This document shows positions 50,076 through 61,363 of a DNA stretch of 64,000 nucleotides, in pieces. Within the stretch, counting starts at the first letter, position 1. The number at the start of each line of letters is the position of its first letter. Position numbers and translations under genes: made by a program. The notes beneath the pieces were generated by a model. The model worked only from the letters and a program-made list of their open reading frames with translations. It did not search any database and was not told where the DNA came from. The DNA comes from Pararoseomonas baculiformis. GTDB taxonomy: Bacteria; Pseudomonadota; Alphaproteobacteria; Acetobacterales; Acetobacteraceae. The stretch covers positions 62,001 to 126,000 of the forward strand of contig NZ_JAGIZB010000010.1 of assembly GCF_017813395.1 (NCBI RefSeq), given 5' to 3'.

Positions 50076-51863
50076 GTGGTTAACCATCTCGTGACAAATC
50101 CGCCGCAAAATCGCCTCTTATCCCTCCGTTCGGAGCTGGCGCGGCTGGGGGTGGACGGCTTCATCGTCCCGCGCGGGGATGAGTATCTCGGGGAATATGT
50201 TCCCCCTTCCGGCGAGCGCCTCGCCTGGCTCACCGGCTTCACCGGCTCCGCCGGCCTCGCCATCGTCCTGGCCGACCGCGCGGCGGTCTTCACCGATGGC
50301 CGCTACGTCACGCAGCTCGCGCAGCAGGCGGATCCGGCGCTCTGGGAACACTGCCACATCACCGAGCAGCCGCCGGCGGCCTGGCTGAAGGAACATGCCG
50401 CCGGCCGCCGCATCGGCTACGATCCCTGGCTGCATCCCCAGGCCGCGCTGGCCCGGCTCGCCGCCTCCGGCGTGACCCTCGTCCCGCTCGCCTCCAACCC
50501 GATCGACGCGGTCTGGGCGGACCGCCCCGGCGCGCCCGCCGCCGCCGCCGAGCCCTGGCCCGAGGAACTGGCCGGCCGCTCCGCCGCGGAGAAGCGGGAG
50601 GCCATCGCCAAGGACCTGCGGGACGCCGGGGAGGATGCGGTGGTCCTGGCCGATGCCCATTCCGTCGCCTGGCTGCTGAACATGCGCGGTGGGGATCTGG
50701 GGCATACGCCGATCGCCCTCGCTTTCGCGCTGCTGCGGAACGATGCCTCCACCACCGTCTTCATGGACCCCGCGAAGGCCGGCCCCGCGCTGCGGGAGGC
50801 GCTGGGCAATGCCGTTTCCATCGAGCCGCGCGCCGCGCTTCCCGCCGCCCTGGCCGCGCTGCGCGGGCGCAAGGTGCGTGTCGATCCCGAGCTGACGCCC
50901 GCCTGGTTCGCCACCACGCTGCAGGAGGCCGGGGCGGAGGTGTCGAAGGGCACCGACCCCGTCCGCATGCCCCGCGCCTGCAAGACCGGGGCGGAGCAGG
51001 ATGGCGCCCGCGCCGCGCATCGCCGCGATGCCCGGGCCATGATCCGCTTCCTGCACTGGTTCGCGGTGGAGGCGCCGAAGGGCGGGCTCACCGAGTTGGC
51101 CGTGGGCGAGCGGCTGCTCGCCTTCCGCCAGGCCGAGGACCGCTTCCGGGCGGAATCCTTCCCCGCCATCACCGGCGCCGGGGAGCATGGCGCCATCATC
51201 CATTACCGTGCCACCGAGGCAACTGACCGGGCGGTGAGGCCGGACGAGTCCTTCCTGATCGACAGCGGCGCCCAGTACCTGGACGGCACCACCGACATCA
51301 CCCGCACCCTGTGGACAGGCCCTGGCATGCCGCCCGCCGAGCTGCGCACGCGCTACACCCTCGTGCTGCGCGGGATGGTCGCGCTCGCCACCACGCGCTT
51401 CCCGGAAGGCGTCGCGGGGCCGCATCTCGACGCCATCGCCCGCCGCCCGCTCTGGGAGGCGGGGCTGGACTACGACCATGGCACCGGCCATGGCATTGGC
51501 GCCTTCCTGTCGGTGCATGAGGGGCCCGCGGCCTTCTCGCGGAACGCCGCGAACATCCCGCTGCAGGAGGGGATGATCCTCTCGGACGAACCCGGCTTCT
51601 ACCTGCCCGGCGCCTATGGGATCCGGATCGAGAACCTGCTCCTCGTCCGCCCCGATCCGCGGGTGCCCGGGCCGAAGCGCTGGCTGGGCTTCGAGACCCT
51701 CACCCTCGTTCCCTTCGAGCGGGCGCTGATCGACACGGCCGCGCTCACCCCGGCGGAGCATGGCTGGATCGATGCCTACCACGCCCGCATCCTCGCCGAG
51801 ATCGGGCCGGGTCTAGACGGTGCAGCGGCGGACTGGCTGCGCGCGGCCTGCGCGCCGCTCTGA
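50076..51863 (+). CDS. Aminopeptidase P (M24B, Xaa-Pro aminopeptidase)
   Basis: The protein has 595 residues, the long alphaproteobacterial form with three domains: two creatinase-like N-terminal domains (VDGFIVPRGDEYLGEYVPPSGERLAWLTGFTGSAG) and the catalytic pita-bread domain. Metal ligands lie in ESFPAITGAGEHGAIIHY, SFLIDSGAQYLDGTTDITRT (Asp pair), HGTGHGIGAFLSVHEGP (His) and SDEPGFYLPGAYGIRIENL (Glu pair). It removes an N-terminal residue before proline. The start is uncertain: GTG 50076 follows GGGGAA; GTG 50091 is the nearest to the family N-terminus, and ATG 50040 is a third option. Confidence 0.9.
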   Translation: MVNHLVTNPPQNRLLSLRSELARLGVDGFIVPRGDEYLGEYVPPSGERLAWLTGFTGSAGLAIVLADRAAVFTDGRYVTQLAQQADPALWEHCHITEQPPAAWLKEHAAGRRIGYDPWLHPQAALARLAASGVTLVPLASNPIDAVWADRPGAPAAAAEPWPEELAGRSAAEKREAIAKDLRDAGEDAVVLADAHSVAWLLNMRGGDLGHTPIALAFALLRNDASTTVFMDPAKAGPALREALGNAVSIEPRAALPAALAALRGRKVRVDPELTPAWFATTLQEAGAEVSKGTDPVRMPRACKTGAEQDGARAAHRRDARAMIRFLHWFAVEAPKGGLTELAVGERLLAFRQAEDRFRAESFPAITGAGEHGAIIHYRATEATDRAVRPDESFLIDSGAQYLDGTTDITRTLWTGPGMPPAELRTRYTLVLRGMVALATTRFPEGVAGPHLDAIARRPLWEAGLDYDHGTGHGIGAFLSVHEGPAAFSRNAANIPLQEGMILSDEPGFYLPGAYGIRIENLLLVRPDPRVPGPKRWLGFETLTLVPFERALIDTAALTPAEHGWIDAYHARILAEIGPGLDGAAADWLRAACAPL

Positions 51864-51905
51864 GGTCCGTCCGGCGCCCTCTCCCGGCCCGGCCCCGCCG
51901 GATCG

Positions 51906-52541
51906 TCAGCCCCGACTGATGATCAGGCGTGCCCCAAGGCCGATGAAGATCGCCCCCGCCACACCGTTCAGCCATTGCGCCGCCCGGCCGGAGCGCGCCA
52001 TCAGCCCCGCCGCCCTCGCAGCCCCGGCGATGATGGCGGCGAAGATCGGCACGGAGACCAGCGGCAGCACGGGGCCGAGGAGCAGCATCTGCAGCCATTC
52101 CGGTGCCCGCTCCGGGCTGGTGGAGACGAATTGGGGCAGGAAGGCCAGGAAGAAGAGGGCCACCTTCGGATTGGTCAGGTTCGTCAGGGCGCCCTGCAGC
52201 ATGACGCGGCGCACCGGCACGCGCGACGGGGCGCCCAGGGCACCGCCCGCCCAGGCCGCGCGCAAGGACAGGATACCGAGCCAGAGGAGATAGGCGCCAC
52301 CCGCCAGGCGCAGCGCCGCGAACAGGGCGGGCTCGGCCGCCAGCAGGGCGGCGACGCCCAGCGCGGCCATCAGGATGTGCACCGCCGCCCCACAATAGAT
52401 TCCCAAGGCCGCCGCCCAGCCGCGCCGCGCGCCGCCGGCCAGGGTCTGGCCCAGCACGAACATCATGTCCGGCCCGGGCGCCAGCGCCACCACGATGCTG
52501 GCCAGGATGCAGGCAAGGAGAAGGGCGGGGTCGATCGGCAT
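51906..52541 (-). CDS. LysE/RhtB family amino-acid exporter
   Basis: The protein has 211 residues, six helices. Start: LLLACILASIVVALAPGPDMMFVLGQTLAGGARRGWAAALGIYCGAAVHIL, with the APGPD motif; middle: GALTNLTNPKVALFFLAFLPQFV, the classic NPKxxLFF site. Exports amino acids such as threonine, homoserine or leucine; substrate not predictable. It is normal in base composition, unlike the LysE gene at 36.0-36.6 kb. Single gene. Confidence 0.92.
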   Translation of the reverse strand: MPIDPALLLACILASIVVALAPGPDMMFVLGQTLAGGARRGWAAALGIYCGAAVHILMAALGVAALLAAEPALFAALRLAGGAYLLWLGILSLRAAWAGGALGAPSRVPVRRVMLQGALTNLTNPKVALFFLAFLPQFVSTSPERAPEWLQMLLLGPVLPLVSVPIFAAIIAGAARAAGLMARSGRAAQWLNGVAGAIFIGLGARLIISRG

Positions 52542-52687
52542 GGCCGCAGTCTCCCCATGGCTGCCGCGGGCGTCGAACGCCTTTTCCTGATCGCCTCCAT
52601 CAGCACCGCTGATGCCCGCGGGGCGTGCCACCGCGCCACGCGCGATGAGAGTTGCGCGGCACCGGCACAAGCGCGAGAAGCGGGCCG

Positions 52688-53620
52688 ATGGAAGCACAGG
52701 CCGAACCGGGTGACATGCTGCCGCGCACGGACATGCTGCCGCGCGGCTATGCGGCCGGCGCCGCGCTGCCCTGGTGGGCGAAGATCGGCGGCAAGCTCGC
52801 CATCGCCGCGCTTCGCCTGCCGCATGGGCTTCTGCGCCGCGCCGGGCTGATCCGGCACAGCTTCGTCGCGGATACCGAGGCGCGGCTCCTGGGGGAGCCG
52901 ATGGCCCATGTGGCCCGCTTCGTCGCGCGCCATGGCCGCCCGCCGCGCGGCGTGCTGGAACTCGGGCCGGGGCGCATGGTCACCCGCGCCGCCGCCTATG
53001 CGGCGCTGGGATGCGGCCCCGTCACCTTCGTGGATGTGGAGGATGACGCGCCGCGCGAGGTGGAAGCCTATGCCCGTGTCGCCGATCTCGCCCGCGCTGC
53101 CGGGCTGCCCGCTCCGGCCCTGGGGGGCGCCGCCGATCGCGAAGCCGCCCTGGCCGCCTGCGATGCGCGGCTGCTCATCGGCGGGGCCGATGCCTTCGCC
53201 CGCATCCCCGACGCATCGGTGGAACTGGTCCTCTCCGATGTCGCGCTGGAGCATGTTCGCCGGGATGCCCTGCCGGGGCTGCTCGCCGAGCTGCGCCGGA
53301 TCTCCGCCCCCGCCGCGCTGGGCATCCACGCCGTGGACTTCCACGACCATGTCGGCGGCGCGCTCAACACCCTCCGCTTCCCGCCCTCCTTCTGGGAAGG
53401 CGGGCTGGTCGCGCGCAGCGGGCTCTACGTGAACCGGCTGGGCCTGTCGCAACTCCGCGCGGCCTTCGCGGCGGCGGGCTTCACGACGCGTGTCACGGAG
53501 ATCCGCCGCTGGCCCGAGCCCCCCGCCGGGGCCGGGCATGCCCATCCCGCACTGCGCCGCCCGGGGGAGGACGATCTGGTGGCCTTCGCCCGGATTGAGG
53601 CGGAACCGGCGCCCCGCTGA
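52688..53620 (+). CDS. Class I SAM-dependent methyltransferase
   Basis: The protein has 310 residues. SAM motif I VLELGPGRMVTRAAAYAALG and motif II VTFVDVEDDAP, then DASVELVLSDVALEHVRRDALPGLLAELRRISAP, which is the typical post-I region. Two copies of D-MLPR near the N-terminus come from a short duplicated sequence (DMLPRTDMLPR). A TTG at 52652 gives a longer form; ATG 52688 has GAGAAG upstream and is preferred. No pathway partner; substrate unknown. Confidence 0.82.
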   Translation: MEAQAEPGDMLPRTDMLPRGYAAGAALPWWAKIGGKLAIAALRLPHGLLRRAGLIRHSFVADTEARLLGEPMAHVARFVARHGRPPRGVLELGPGRMVTRAAAYAALGCGPVTFVDVEDDAPREVEAYARVADLARAAGLPAPALGGAADREAALAACDARLLIGGADAFARIPDASVELVLSDVALEHVRRDALPGLLAELRRISAPAALGIHAVDFHDHVGGALNTLRFPPSFWEGGLVARSGLYVNRLGLSQLRAAFAAAGFTTRVTEIRRWPEPPAGAGHAHPALRRPGEDDLVAFARIEAEPAPR

Positions 53621-53637
53621 GGGCGGCGCGGCTTCGC

Positions 53638-55851
<2,214 letters not shown>

Positions 55852-55859
55852 TCACCCGC

Positions 55860-56573
55860 ATGACGCCCGAGGAATGGATCCGCCCCGCCGGCCTGGAGGC
55901 CGCCCGCGCCGCCCAGCGCGAGATCGCCGCCCGCGCCGAGGTCCAGGACCGCCTGCCGCCCGCGCCGGCCCTGGTGGCCGGGGTGGATTGCGCCGGTGCC
56001 GCGCGGGGCGGGCCGGACCGGGTCCGGGCCATGGCCGTGCTGCTGGGCATCGCGGCCCCGTCCCAGCCCCGGGCGACGAGCCTGGCCGAGGGCGTTCCCC
56101 GCTTCCCCTACATCCCCGGCTTTCTCGGATTCCGGGAGATCCCCTTCGTGCTGGAGGCCGTGGCGAAGCTGCCGGAACGCCCGGAGCTGATCCTGGTGGA
56201 TGGGCATGGCACCAGCCATCCGCGCGGCTGCGGGATCGCCACCCATCTGGGCGTGGTGCTGGACCTGCCGACGGTGGGCGTCGCCAAGTCGATCCTGGTC
56301 GGGAGGGTGGCGGGCGAGCTGGGCATGGAGGCGGGCAGCACCGCCCCGCTGGTCTGGAAGGGCCGCCGCATCGGCACGGCGCTGCGCAGCAGGCGCGGCG
56401 TGCAGCCCCTGTTTATCTCCACCGGCCACCGCGTCTCGCTGGAGACGGCGGTGGCGCGGGTCACGGAATGGCTGGCCGGCTACCGCCTGCCCGAACCCAC
56501 CCGCCTTGCCGACAAGCTGGCCGGGCAGGCCCGGAGAGCCATCGAGCGGCAGGCGAGCCTGCTGCCCGAATAG
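55860..56573 (+). CDS. nfi: Endonuclease V (deoxyinosine repair)
   Basis: The protein has 237 residues. It nicks DNA 3' to deoxyinosine. Metal-binding acidic residues fit the family: Asp43 (AGVDCAGA), Glu93 (GFREIP) and Asp114 (VDGHGTSHPRGCGIATHLG). The wedge region RFPYIPGFLGFRE is intact, as is the C-terminal GHRVSLETA. It is a plus-strand gene inside a minus-strand gene block, divergent from ligA (59-base gap). Confidence 0.93.
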   Translation: MTPEEWIRPAGLEAARAAQREIAARAEVQDRLPPAPALVAGVDCAGAARGGPDRVRAMAVLLGIAAPSQPRATSLAEGVPRFPYIPGFLGFREIPFVLEAVAKLPERPELILVDGHGTSHPRGCGIATHLGVVLDLPTVGVAKSILVGRVAGELGMEAGSTAPLVWKGRRIGTALRSRRGVQPLFISTGHRVSLETAVARVTEWLAGYRLPEPTRLADKLAGQARRAIERQASLLPE

Positions 56574-56616
56574 GCGGCCGCCCCAGGGCTGGCGGGCCCG
56601 ATGGCGGCCTGCATGA

Positions 56617-57426
56617 TCAGCCCGGGCCGGCGATCTGCTTCTGCCCCTGCCCCTGCCCCTGCCCGCGCCGCAGCGCGGCCAGCCGGTCGGACAGGTTGGC
56701 CGGCGCCGCGCCCTTGCCCGAGGCGGCGGCCAGGGCGGCCGCGATGTTCGGGTCCTCCTTCTCCGGCTGGGTCGGGGTCAGGAGCTTCGCCTTGGCATTA
56801 GCGGCCTCCGCCTGGGCCAGGTCGCGCGCGGCGGCATCCTGCATGGCCTTCAGCGCCACGCTCAGCCCGCTGGTCGCGCCGGAAAGCCCGGCCGCCTGCC
56901 GCGCCGCCTCGGCCCGCCGCTCCGCCGCGTCGCGCTGGGCATCGGCGCGGGTCATGTCCCGCTGCGCCCGCGTCAGCTCGGCGCGCGCGGAGCGCAGCTT
57001 CTGGCCGGCCTGGTCATAGGTCTGCTGCAGGGTCTGCATGAACTCATGCGCGTCCGCCGCGTCCTGCTTCTCCCGCTCGATCTCGGGGGCCATCTCCTCC
57101 AACATGCCCAGCAGCGTGGTGAGGGAGCGTTCCAGCTCCGCCTTCCTCGCCGGGTCCGCCTCGGCCTCCAGGCGCGCGTTCAGCTGCTCGGCGGCCGCCA
57201 TGCGCTGGGTGGAGAGGGCCTGGATGGCATCGGCCTCCTTCCTCTCCTTCTCATAGGCCTGGCGCGCCTCGGCCACCTGCAGGCCCAGCTGGTCCAGATG
57301 CTGCTCCATCGTGCGCAGCTCGGCCTCCGTGGCCGATTTCGGGTCCCAGCGAACGATCGCCTCGACCGCGTTGTTCACGGCCTGGTCGGTCTTCACGCCA
57401 ACGAGGTTCCGGATGAATGCGAGCAT
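56617..57426 (-). CDS. PspA/IM30 family protein (YjfJ-like)
   Basis: The protein has 269 residues, almost wholly helical coiled-coil. N-terminus FIRNLVGVKTDQAVNNAVEAIVRWDPKSATEAELRTMEQHLDQLGLQVAEARQAYEKERKEADAIQAL; a Gly/Ala/Pro-rich region with Gln/Gly repeats at the end (QGQGQGQKQIAGPG). PspA-family proteins coat and repair stressed membranes. Together with the neighbouring DUF350 and DUF2491 genes this resembles E. coli yjfJ-yjfL-yjfK. Last gene of the trio. Confidence 0.85.
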   Translation of the reverse strand: MLAFIRNLVGVKTDQAVNNAVEAIVRWDPKSATEAELRTMEQHLDQLGLQVAEARQAYEKERKEADAIQALSTQRMAAAEQLNARLEAEADPARKAELERSLTTLLGMLEEMAPEIEREKQDAADAHEFMQTLQQTYDQAGQKLRSARAELTRAQRDMTRADAQRDAAERRAEAARQAAGLSGATSGLSVALKAMQDAAARDLAQAEAANAKAKLLTPTQPEKEDPNIAAALAAASGKGAAPANLSDRLAALRRGQGQGQGQKQIAGPG

Positions 57427-57488
57427 CGTCTTCTCCGTGTGATGAAGGGGCTGGGCGATAGAATGGCCGGGTGAGGGCGGGCCGGCCG

Positions 57489-57902
57489 TCAGCCGGCCAT
57501 CGCGCCGGCATTGAGAAGGGCGACGGCGAGCTGCAGCCCGACCAGCGCGCAGGCCGCGGCCACGTTGCCTTCCTCGATCATGTGCCGCAGGCCGCGCAGC
57601 AGGGCCGAGGCAAGAAAGAAGGCCAGGAGCTGCACGACCAGCGCGACAAGGCCCCAGATCAGGATGTCGAGCGTCACGAGGCTGGTGGCCAGCGTCGCCG
57701 CCAGCGGCATGGCGAGGGCAACCAGCGTTCCGCCCAGCACGAGGCCTGCCGCGACATTGCCCTCCCGGATCAGCCGCACCTCGTGGAAGGGTGTGATCGC
57801 CATGTAGATCGCGATCCCCAGGCCCAGCAGGGCGAGGGTGATCGCGAATTGCAGGACCAGCACTGGCAGGCCGGCCCGCAAGGTTTCCAGGATGACGTCC
57901 AT
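57489..57902 (-). CDS. DUF350 membrane protein (YjfL-like)
   Basis: The protein has 137 residues, four helices, with the family pattern LRAGLPVLVLQFAITLALLGLGIAIYMAITPFHEVRLIREGNVAAGLVLGGTLVALAMPLAATL and a repeated half (MIEEGNVAAACALVGLQLAVALLNAGAM). Each half has an EGN-x-AA helix pair, so it is an internal duplication. Function unknown; in E. coli yjfL is found with yjfJ (PspA-like) and yjfK. It lies between the DUF2491 and PspA genes on one strand. Confidence 0.88.
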   Translation of the reverse strand: MDVILETLRAGLPVLVLQFAITLALLGLGIAIYMAITPFHEVRLIREGNVAAGLVLGGTLVALAMPLAATLATSLVTLDILIWGLVALVVQLLAFFLASALLRGLRHMIEEGNVAAACALVGLQLAVALLNAGAMAG

Positions 57903-57937
57903 GGCGGCGGTTCGCGCTCCGATCGGCTGTCAGGGCT

Positions 57938-59566
57938 TCAGGTGGGGGAGAGGGAAGCGGGGTTCACGTCCAGCCCGGCGCGGACCTCCACCCAGGCCTG
58001 GGTGCCGTCCTCCACCGCCGAGACGAGGATGTATTCGGTCTGTGGCGCCGGGGCGGCGGCACCGGTCGAGGCGCCATAGAGCATGGCCTGGCTGCGGACG
58101 ATGCGGCGGCCCTGCGGGGTTTCCACCTCCTCCTCCAGTAGGCGCGGCGGCACGCGGGATGAGCCGGGCGCCCAGACCCGGCCATAGAGCTTGCCGTCCC
58201 TGGTCTGGAACTCGGGCCAGCCGATCATGCCCTCGGCCGGGTCAAGCCAGGCACCCCATTCGCCCTCGTCGGCCGGGGCGATCTCGTCCAGCAGGCTGAA
58301 ATACCGGCACTCAGAGGCCTCGCCCTGCGCGTCCAGGTGCAGCTGCAGCATGGCGCCGCCCTCCGGCAGGTAGAGGCGCAGCATGGAGCCGGGCCCTCCG
58401 CCGCCGATCCGCCCGATCGCCGTCACGCTCACCCGCCCCCCCGCGCCGGGCGGAGCCGTGACATGGGTGGAACCGGCGGCGAGCAGGAAGGGCGTGGGGT
58501 CGATGGTCAGCGTGGTGCCCAGCCGGAAGCGGGACGGGGCATAGCCCTCCCCGGACATCTTGTGGCGCAGCATCCCGCCCGCGCTGCGCAGCGTGTCGCC
58601 CGTTGTCATGCCCGTGCCTCCCGTTCCCGCCCGGTTCCTGGCCCGCCGCAGGGCCAGGAAGGCCGCGACGCCGCCCCCGACCAGCAGCAGCCCGCCCATG
58701 GAGCCGAGCAGGCCGCCCGATTCACCATCCTGGTCCGCGGTGCTGGGCGTGCGGCGATCCTCGGGCGGCGGCGCCTCCCGGCCCGTCGCCACCTCGGGAG
58801 GGATGCCGGGCGGAAGGTAGTTCGGGTCCCGCGGCTGGCCCTCGCTCCCGGCGAGGCGGCGGTCCAGCTCGTCCAGCTGGCGGCGAATCTCCGCATCGCC
58901 CTGGGCGCGCTGCTCCGCCTCCTGCCGCCAGGATCGGTAGCCCGGGTCATCCTGGTGGTTGCGGAAGAAATCCGCATGGCCCGGGCGGGAGAGGTTGGAG
59001 AACAGGAACCAGAGGAAGGCCGCGTCCCAGATCCCGAAGGAGCGCGGCCCGGAAAGGACGCTGCCCGGCACGGACCAGCCGCGATCCCGGTACCAGCCCC
59101 CGGATGAGGGGCCGGACCAGCCCCCGCCCGACCAGCCGCCGCCCGACGGGGTGCGGCTGCGGGGCGCGGGGAAGGAGAAGCCGCCGCCCGAAGGGGCCGG
59201 CGCGGGCTGGGCGCGGCGCTGGGCGGCCGCCTCGGCCTCCCGCATCCGGCGCAGCGCGTCGCCGGCCTGGCTGCGCCCGTAATCCCGGTCCGCCGCCGAA
59301 CCGCCGGTGGAAGGAATGGAGAAACCGCCCCCCGAACTGCGCGGCCGGGCATAGCCGCCGGAGGAGGGGGCGCGGGAATAGCCGCCACCGCTGAAGGAAG
59401 GGGTGCGGCCGCCGCTGCTGGGGCGGGAATAGCCGCCGCTGGAGCGGGCCCGCGGGCGCGCCTCCGCCTCCGCGCTGACCAGCGCCAGGCCGGGCAGGAC
59501 CAGGGTGGGCGTGACCGGCACGGCCAGGAGAAGCAGGGCCAGCAGGCGGGTTGAGGGTCCTCGCAT
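57938..59566 (-). CDS. DUF2491 protein with signal peptide and Ser/Gly-rich domain (YjfK-like)
   Basis: The protein has 542 residues, about 2.5 times the E. coli YjfK length. Signal peptide 1-35; Ser/Gly/Arg repeats with the unit SSGGYSRP/ SGGGFSxP (41-160); a helical section (about 200-240); a membrane helix 286-306 (LLGSMGGLLLVGGGVAAFLAL); and a C-terminal DUF2491 domain about 335-540 (RFRLGTTLTIDPTPFLLAAGSTH, YFSLLDEIAPADEGEWGAWLDP). So DUF2491 would face the cytoplasm where PspA acts, with the repeats in the periplasm. ATG 59566 chosen for its signal peptide. First gene of the trio. Confidence 0.85.
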   Translation of the reverse strand: MRGPSTRLLALLLLAVPVTPTLVLPGLALVSAEAEARPRARSSGGYSRPSSGGRTPSFSGGGYSRAPSSGGYARPRSSGGGFSIPSTGGSAADRDYGRSQAGDALRRMREAEAAAQRRAQPAPAPSGGGFSFPAPRSRTPSGGGWSGGGWSGPSSGGWYRDRGWSVPGSVLSGPRSFGIWDAAFLWFLFSNLSRPGHADFFRNHQDDPGYRSWRQEAEQRAQGDAEIRRQLDELDRRLAGSEGQPRDPNYLPPGIPPEVATGREAPPPEDRRTPSTADQDGESGGLLGSMGGLLLVGGGVAAFLALRRARNRAGTGGTGMTTGDTLRSAGGMLRHKMSGEGYAPSRFRLGTTLTIDPTPFLLAAGSTHVTAPPGAGGRVSVTAIGRIGGGGPGSMLRLYLPEGGAMLQLHLDAQGEASECRYFSLLDEIAPADEGEWGAWLDPAEGMIGWPEFQTRDGKLYGRVWAPGSSRVPPRLLEEEVETPQGRRIVRSQAMLYGASTGAAAPAPQTEYILVSAVEDGTQAWVEVRAGLDVNPASLSPT

Positions 59567-59669
59567 AGCCTCCCGGTCCAACCATCCTCGCCCGCGGCGC
59601 CAGAGCACGATCATAAGGCGCGGGGCTAACGCCGCCAGGGCGGAAAGGTGCCGCGCACAGGGGCGTGTT

Positions 59670-61349
59670 TCAGGCCGCGCCCGCCAGCAGCTCGTCCGCC
59701 GCGGCGCGCGCCGCCTCGGTCACGCGCTCGCCGGCCAGCATGCGCGCGATCTCCTCCCGCCGGGCTGCCGGTTCCAGCGGCGTCACCCGCGTCTCGGCGC
59801 GGTCGCCGCGGATTCCCTTGGCCACCTGGAAATGGCGGCTGCCGCGCGCGGCCACCTGGGGCGAATGGGTCACGACCAGTACCTGCAGCCGCTCCGCCAC
59901 CCGGGCCAGCCTTTCGCCCACGGCCGCTGCCGTGGCGCCGCCGATGCCGCTATCCACCTCGTCAAAGACCAGGGTGGGCACGGGCGAGCCGCGTGCCAGC
60001 ACCACCTTCAGCGCCAGCATCAGGCGGGAAAGCTCACCGCCCGAGGCGATCTTGGCCAGCTGCCCCGGCTTCTGGCCGGGATTGGTGGTGACGAGGAAGG
60101 TCACCCGGTCCCGCCCATCCGGGCCCCAGGCATTCTCCTCGCGCGGCGCGATCTCGATATGCAGCCGCGCCCGCTCCAGCTTCAGCGGCGCCAGCTCCCG
60201 CGCCACCGCCTTTTCCAGCTTCTCCGCATGGTCGCGCCGCGCGGCGGTCAGCGCATCGGCGGCGGCGACATAGGCGGCGCGGGCCTCTCGCGCGGCGGCG
60301 TCCAGCGCGGCCACGCGGCCCGTGCCGGCATCCAGATTGGCCAGCCGCTCCTTCAGCCCGGACAGGGTGCCGGGCAGGTCCACCACGGCCACCGCGTATT
60401 TCCGCGCGGCGGCACGCAGGGCGAAAAGGCGCTCCTCCACATGCTCCAGCCGGCGCGGGTCGGGCTGGGCGTCGCTCGCCAGCCGCTCCAGCACGTTCTC
60501 GGCCTCGGCCAGGGCATCCTGCGCCGCGGCCAGGGCGGTGAGGGCGGCGGTCACCTCCTCGGATGGCGGGGTGAGGCGTTCCAGCGCGCGCGCCGCATTG
60601 CGCAGCCCCGCCGCGGGCGCCCCGCCGCCGCGCCGATCGCGCGGCTGCAGCTCCGAGAGGGCGGAGGCGATGGCCTCGGCCCGCTTCTCACTGCCTTGCA
60701 GCCCCTGCCGCTCGGCCGCCAGCTGGTCCTCTTCGCCCTCGACCGGGGCGAGGTCGGAAAGCTCCTGCACGGCGTGGCGCAGCCATTCCTCATCCCGCTG
60801 GGCGGCGGCGATGGCTTCCTGCGCCTCGCGCAGCGCCTTCTCTGCCCCGCGCCAGGCGCGATAGGCCTCGGCCACGGCATTGCGCCGGGAATCCAGCCCG
60901 CCAAACGCGTCCAGCAGCCCGGCATGGGTGGCCGGATCGGCCAGGCCGACCTGGTCATGCTGCCCCTGCACCTCGACCAGCAGGGCACCGAGGCGGCGCA
61001 ACAGCGCCACGCCCACAGGCTCGTCATTCACGAAGGCGCGGGAGCGGCCATCGGCGGTGACGATGCGGCGGACCACGATCTGGTCCTCGTTCTCGATGCC
61101 CTGCTCCGTGAGCAGGGCGTGGGCGGGATGGCTTGCCGGCGGATTGAACACCGCCACCACCCCGGCCTGGGACTGGCCGGCGCGCACCATGCCCGCTTCG
61201 GCCCGCTGGCCGAGAGCCAAGCCGAGGCTGTCCAGCAGGATCGACTTGCCGGCGCCGGTTTCACCGGTCAGCACCGAGAGGCCCGGCCCGAAATGCAGGT
61301 CCAGGCGCTCGATCAGCACCACGTCGCGGATGGAAAGGGAGGCGAGCAC
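59670..61349 (-). CDS. recN: DNA repair protein RecN
   Basis: The protein has 559 residues, an SMC-like ATPase for double-strand-break repair. Walker A GETGAGKS at residues 29-36; Q-loop EVQGQHDQVGLADPATHAGLLDAFGG; coiled-coil middle; signature SGGELSRLMLALKVVLA; Walker B TLVFDEVDSGIGG; VVTHSPQVAARGSRHF. Start is GTG 61349, with AAGGA upstream. It follows bamD by 14 bases. Confidence 0.96.
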   Translation of the reverse strand: MLASLSIRDVVLIERLDLHFGPGLSVLTGETGAGKSILLDSLGLALGQRAEAGMVRAGQSQAGVVAVFNPPASHPAHALLTEQGIENEDQIVVRRIVTADGRSRAFVNDEPVGVALLRRLGALLVEVQGQHDQVGLADPATHAGLLDAFGGLDSRRNAVAEAYRAWRGAEKALREAQEAIAAAQRDEEWLRHAVQELSDLAPVEGEEDQLAAERQGLQGSEKRAEAIASALSELQPRDRRGGGAPAAGLRNAARALERLTPPSEEVTAALTALAAAQDALAEAENVLERLASDAQPDPRRLEHVEERLFALRAAARKYAVAVVDLPGTLSGLKERLANLDAGTGRVAALDAAAREARAAYVAAADALTAARRDHAEKLEKAVARELAPLKLERARLHIEIAPREENAWGPDGRDRVTFLVTTNPGQKPGQLAKIASGGELSRLMLALKVVLARGSPVPTLVFDEVDSGIGGATAAAVGERLARVAERLQVLVVTHSPQVAARGSRHFQVAKGIRGDRAETRVTPLEPAARREEIARMLAGERVTEAARAAADELLAGAA

Positions 61350-61363
61350 GCCCGTCCTTCAGA

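Noticed and set aside
57938-59566. Frameshift joining two separate genes in the DUF2491 protein
   Set aside because: The frame is open throughout, with no internal ribosome site at the start of the DUF2491 part and a continuous signal-repeat-helix-domain order.
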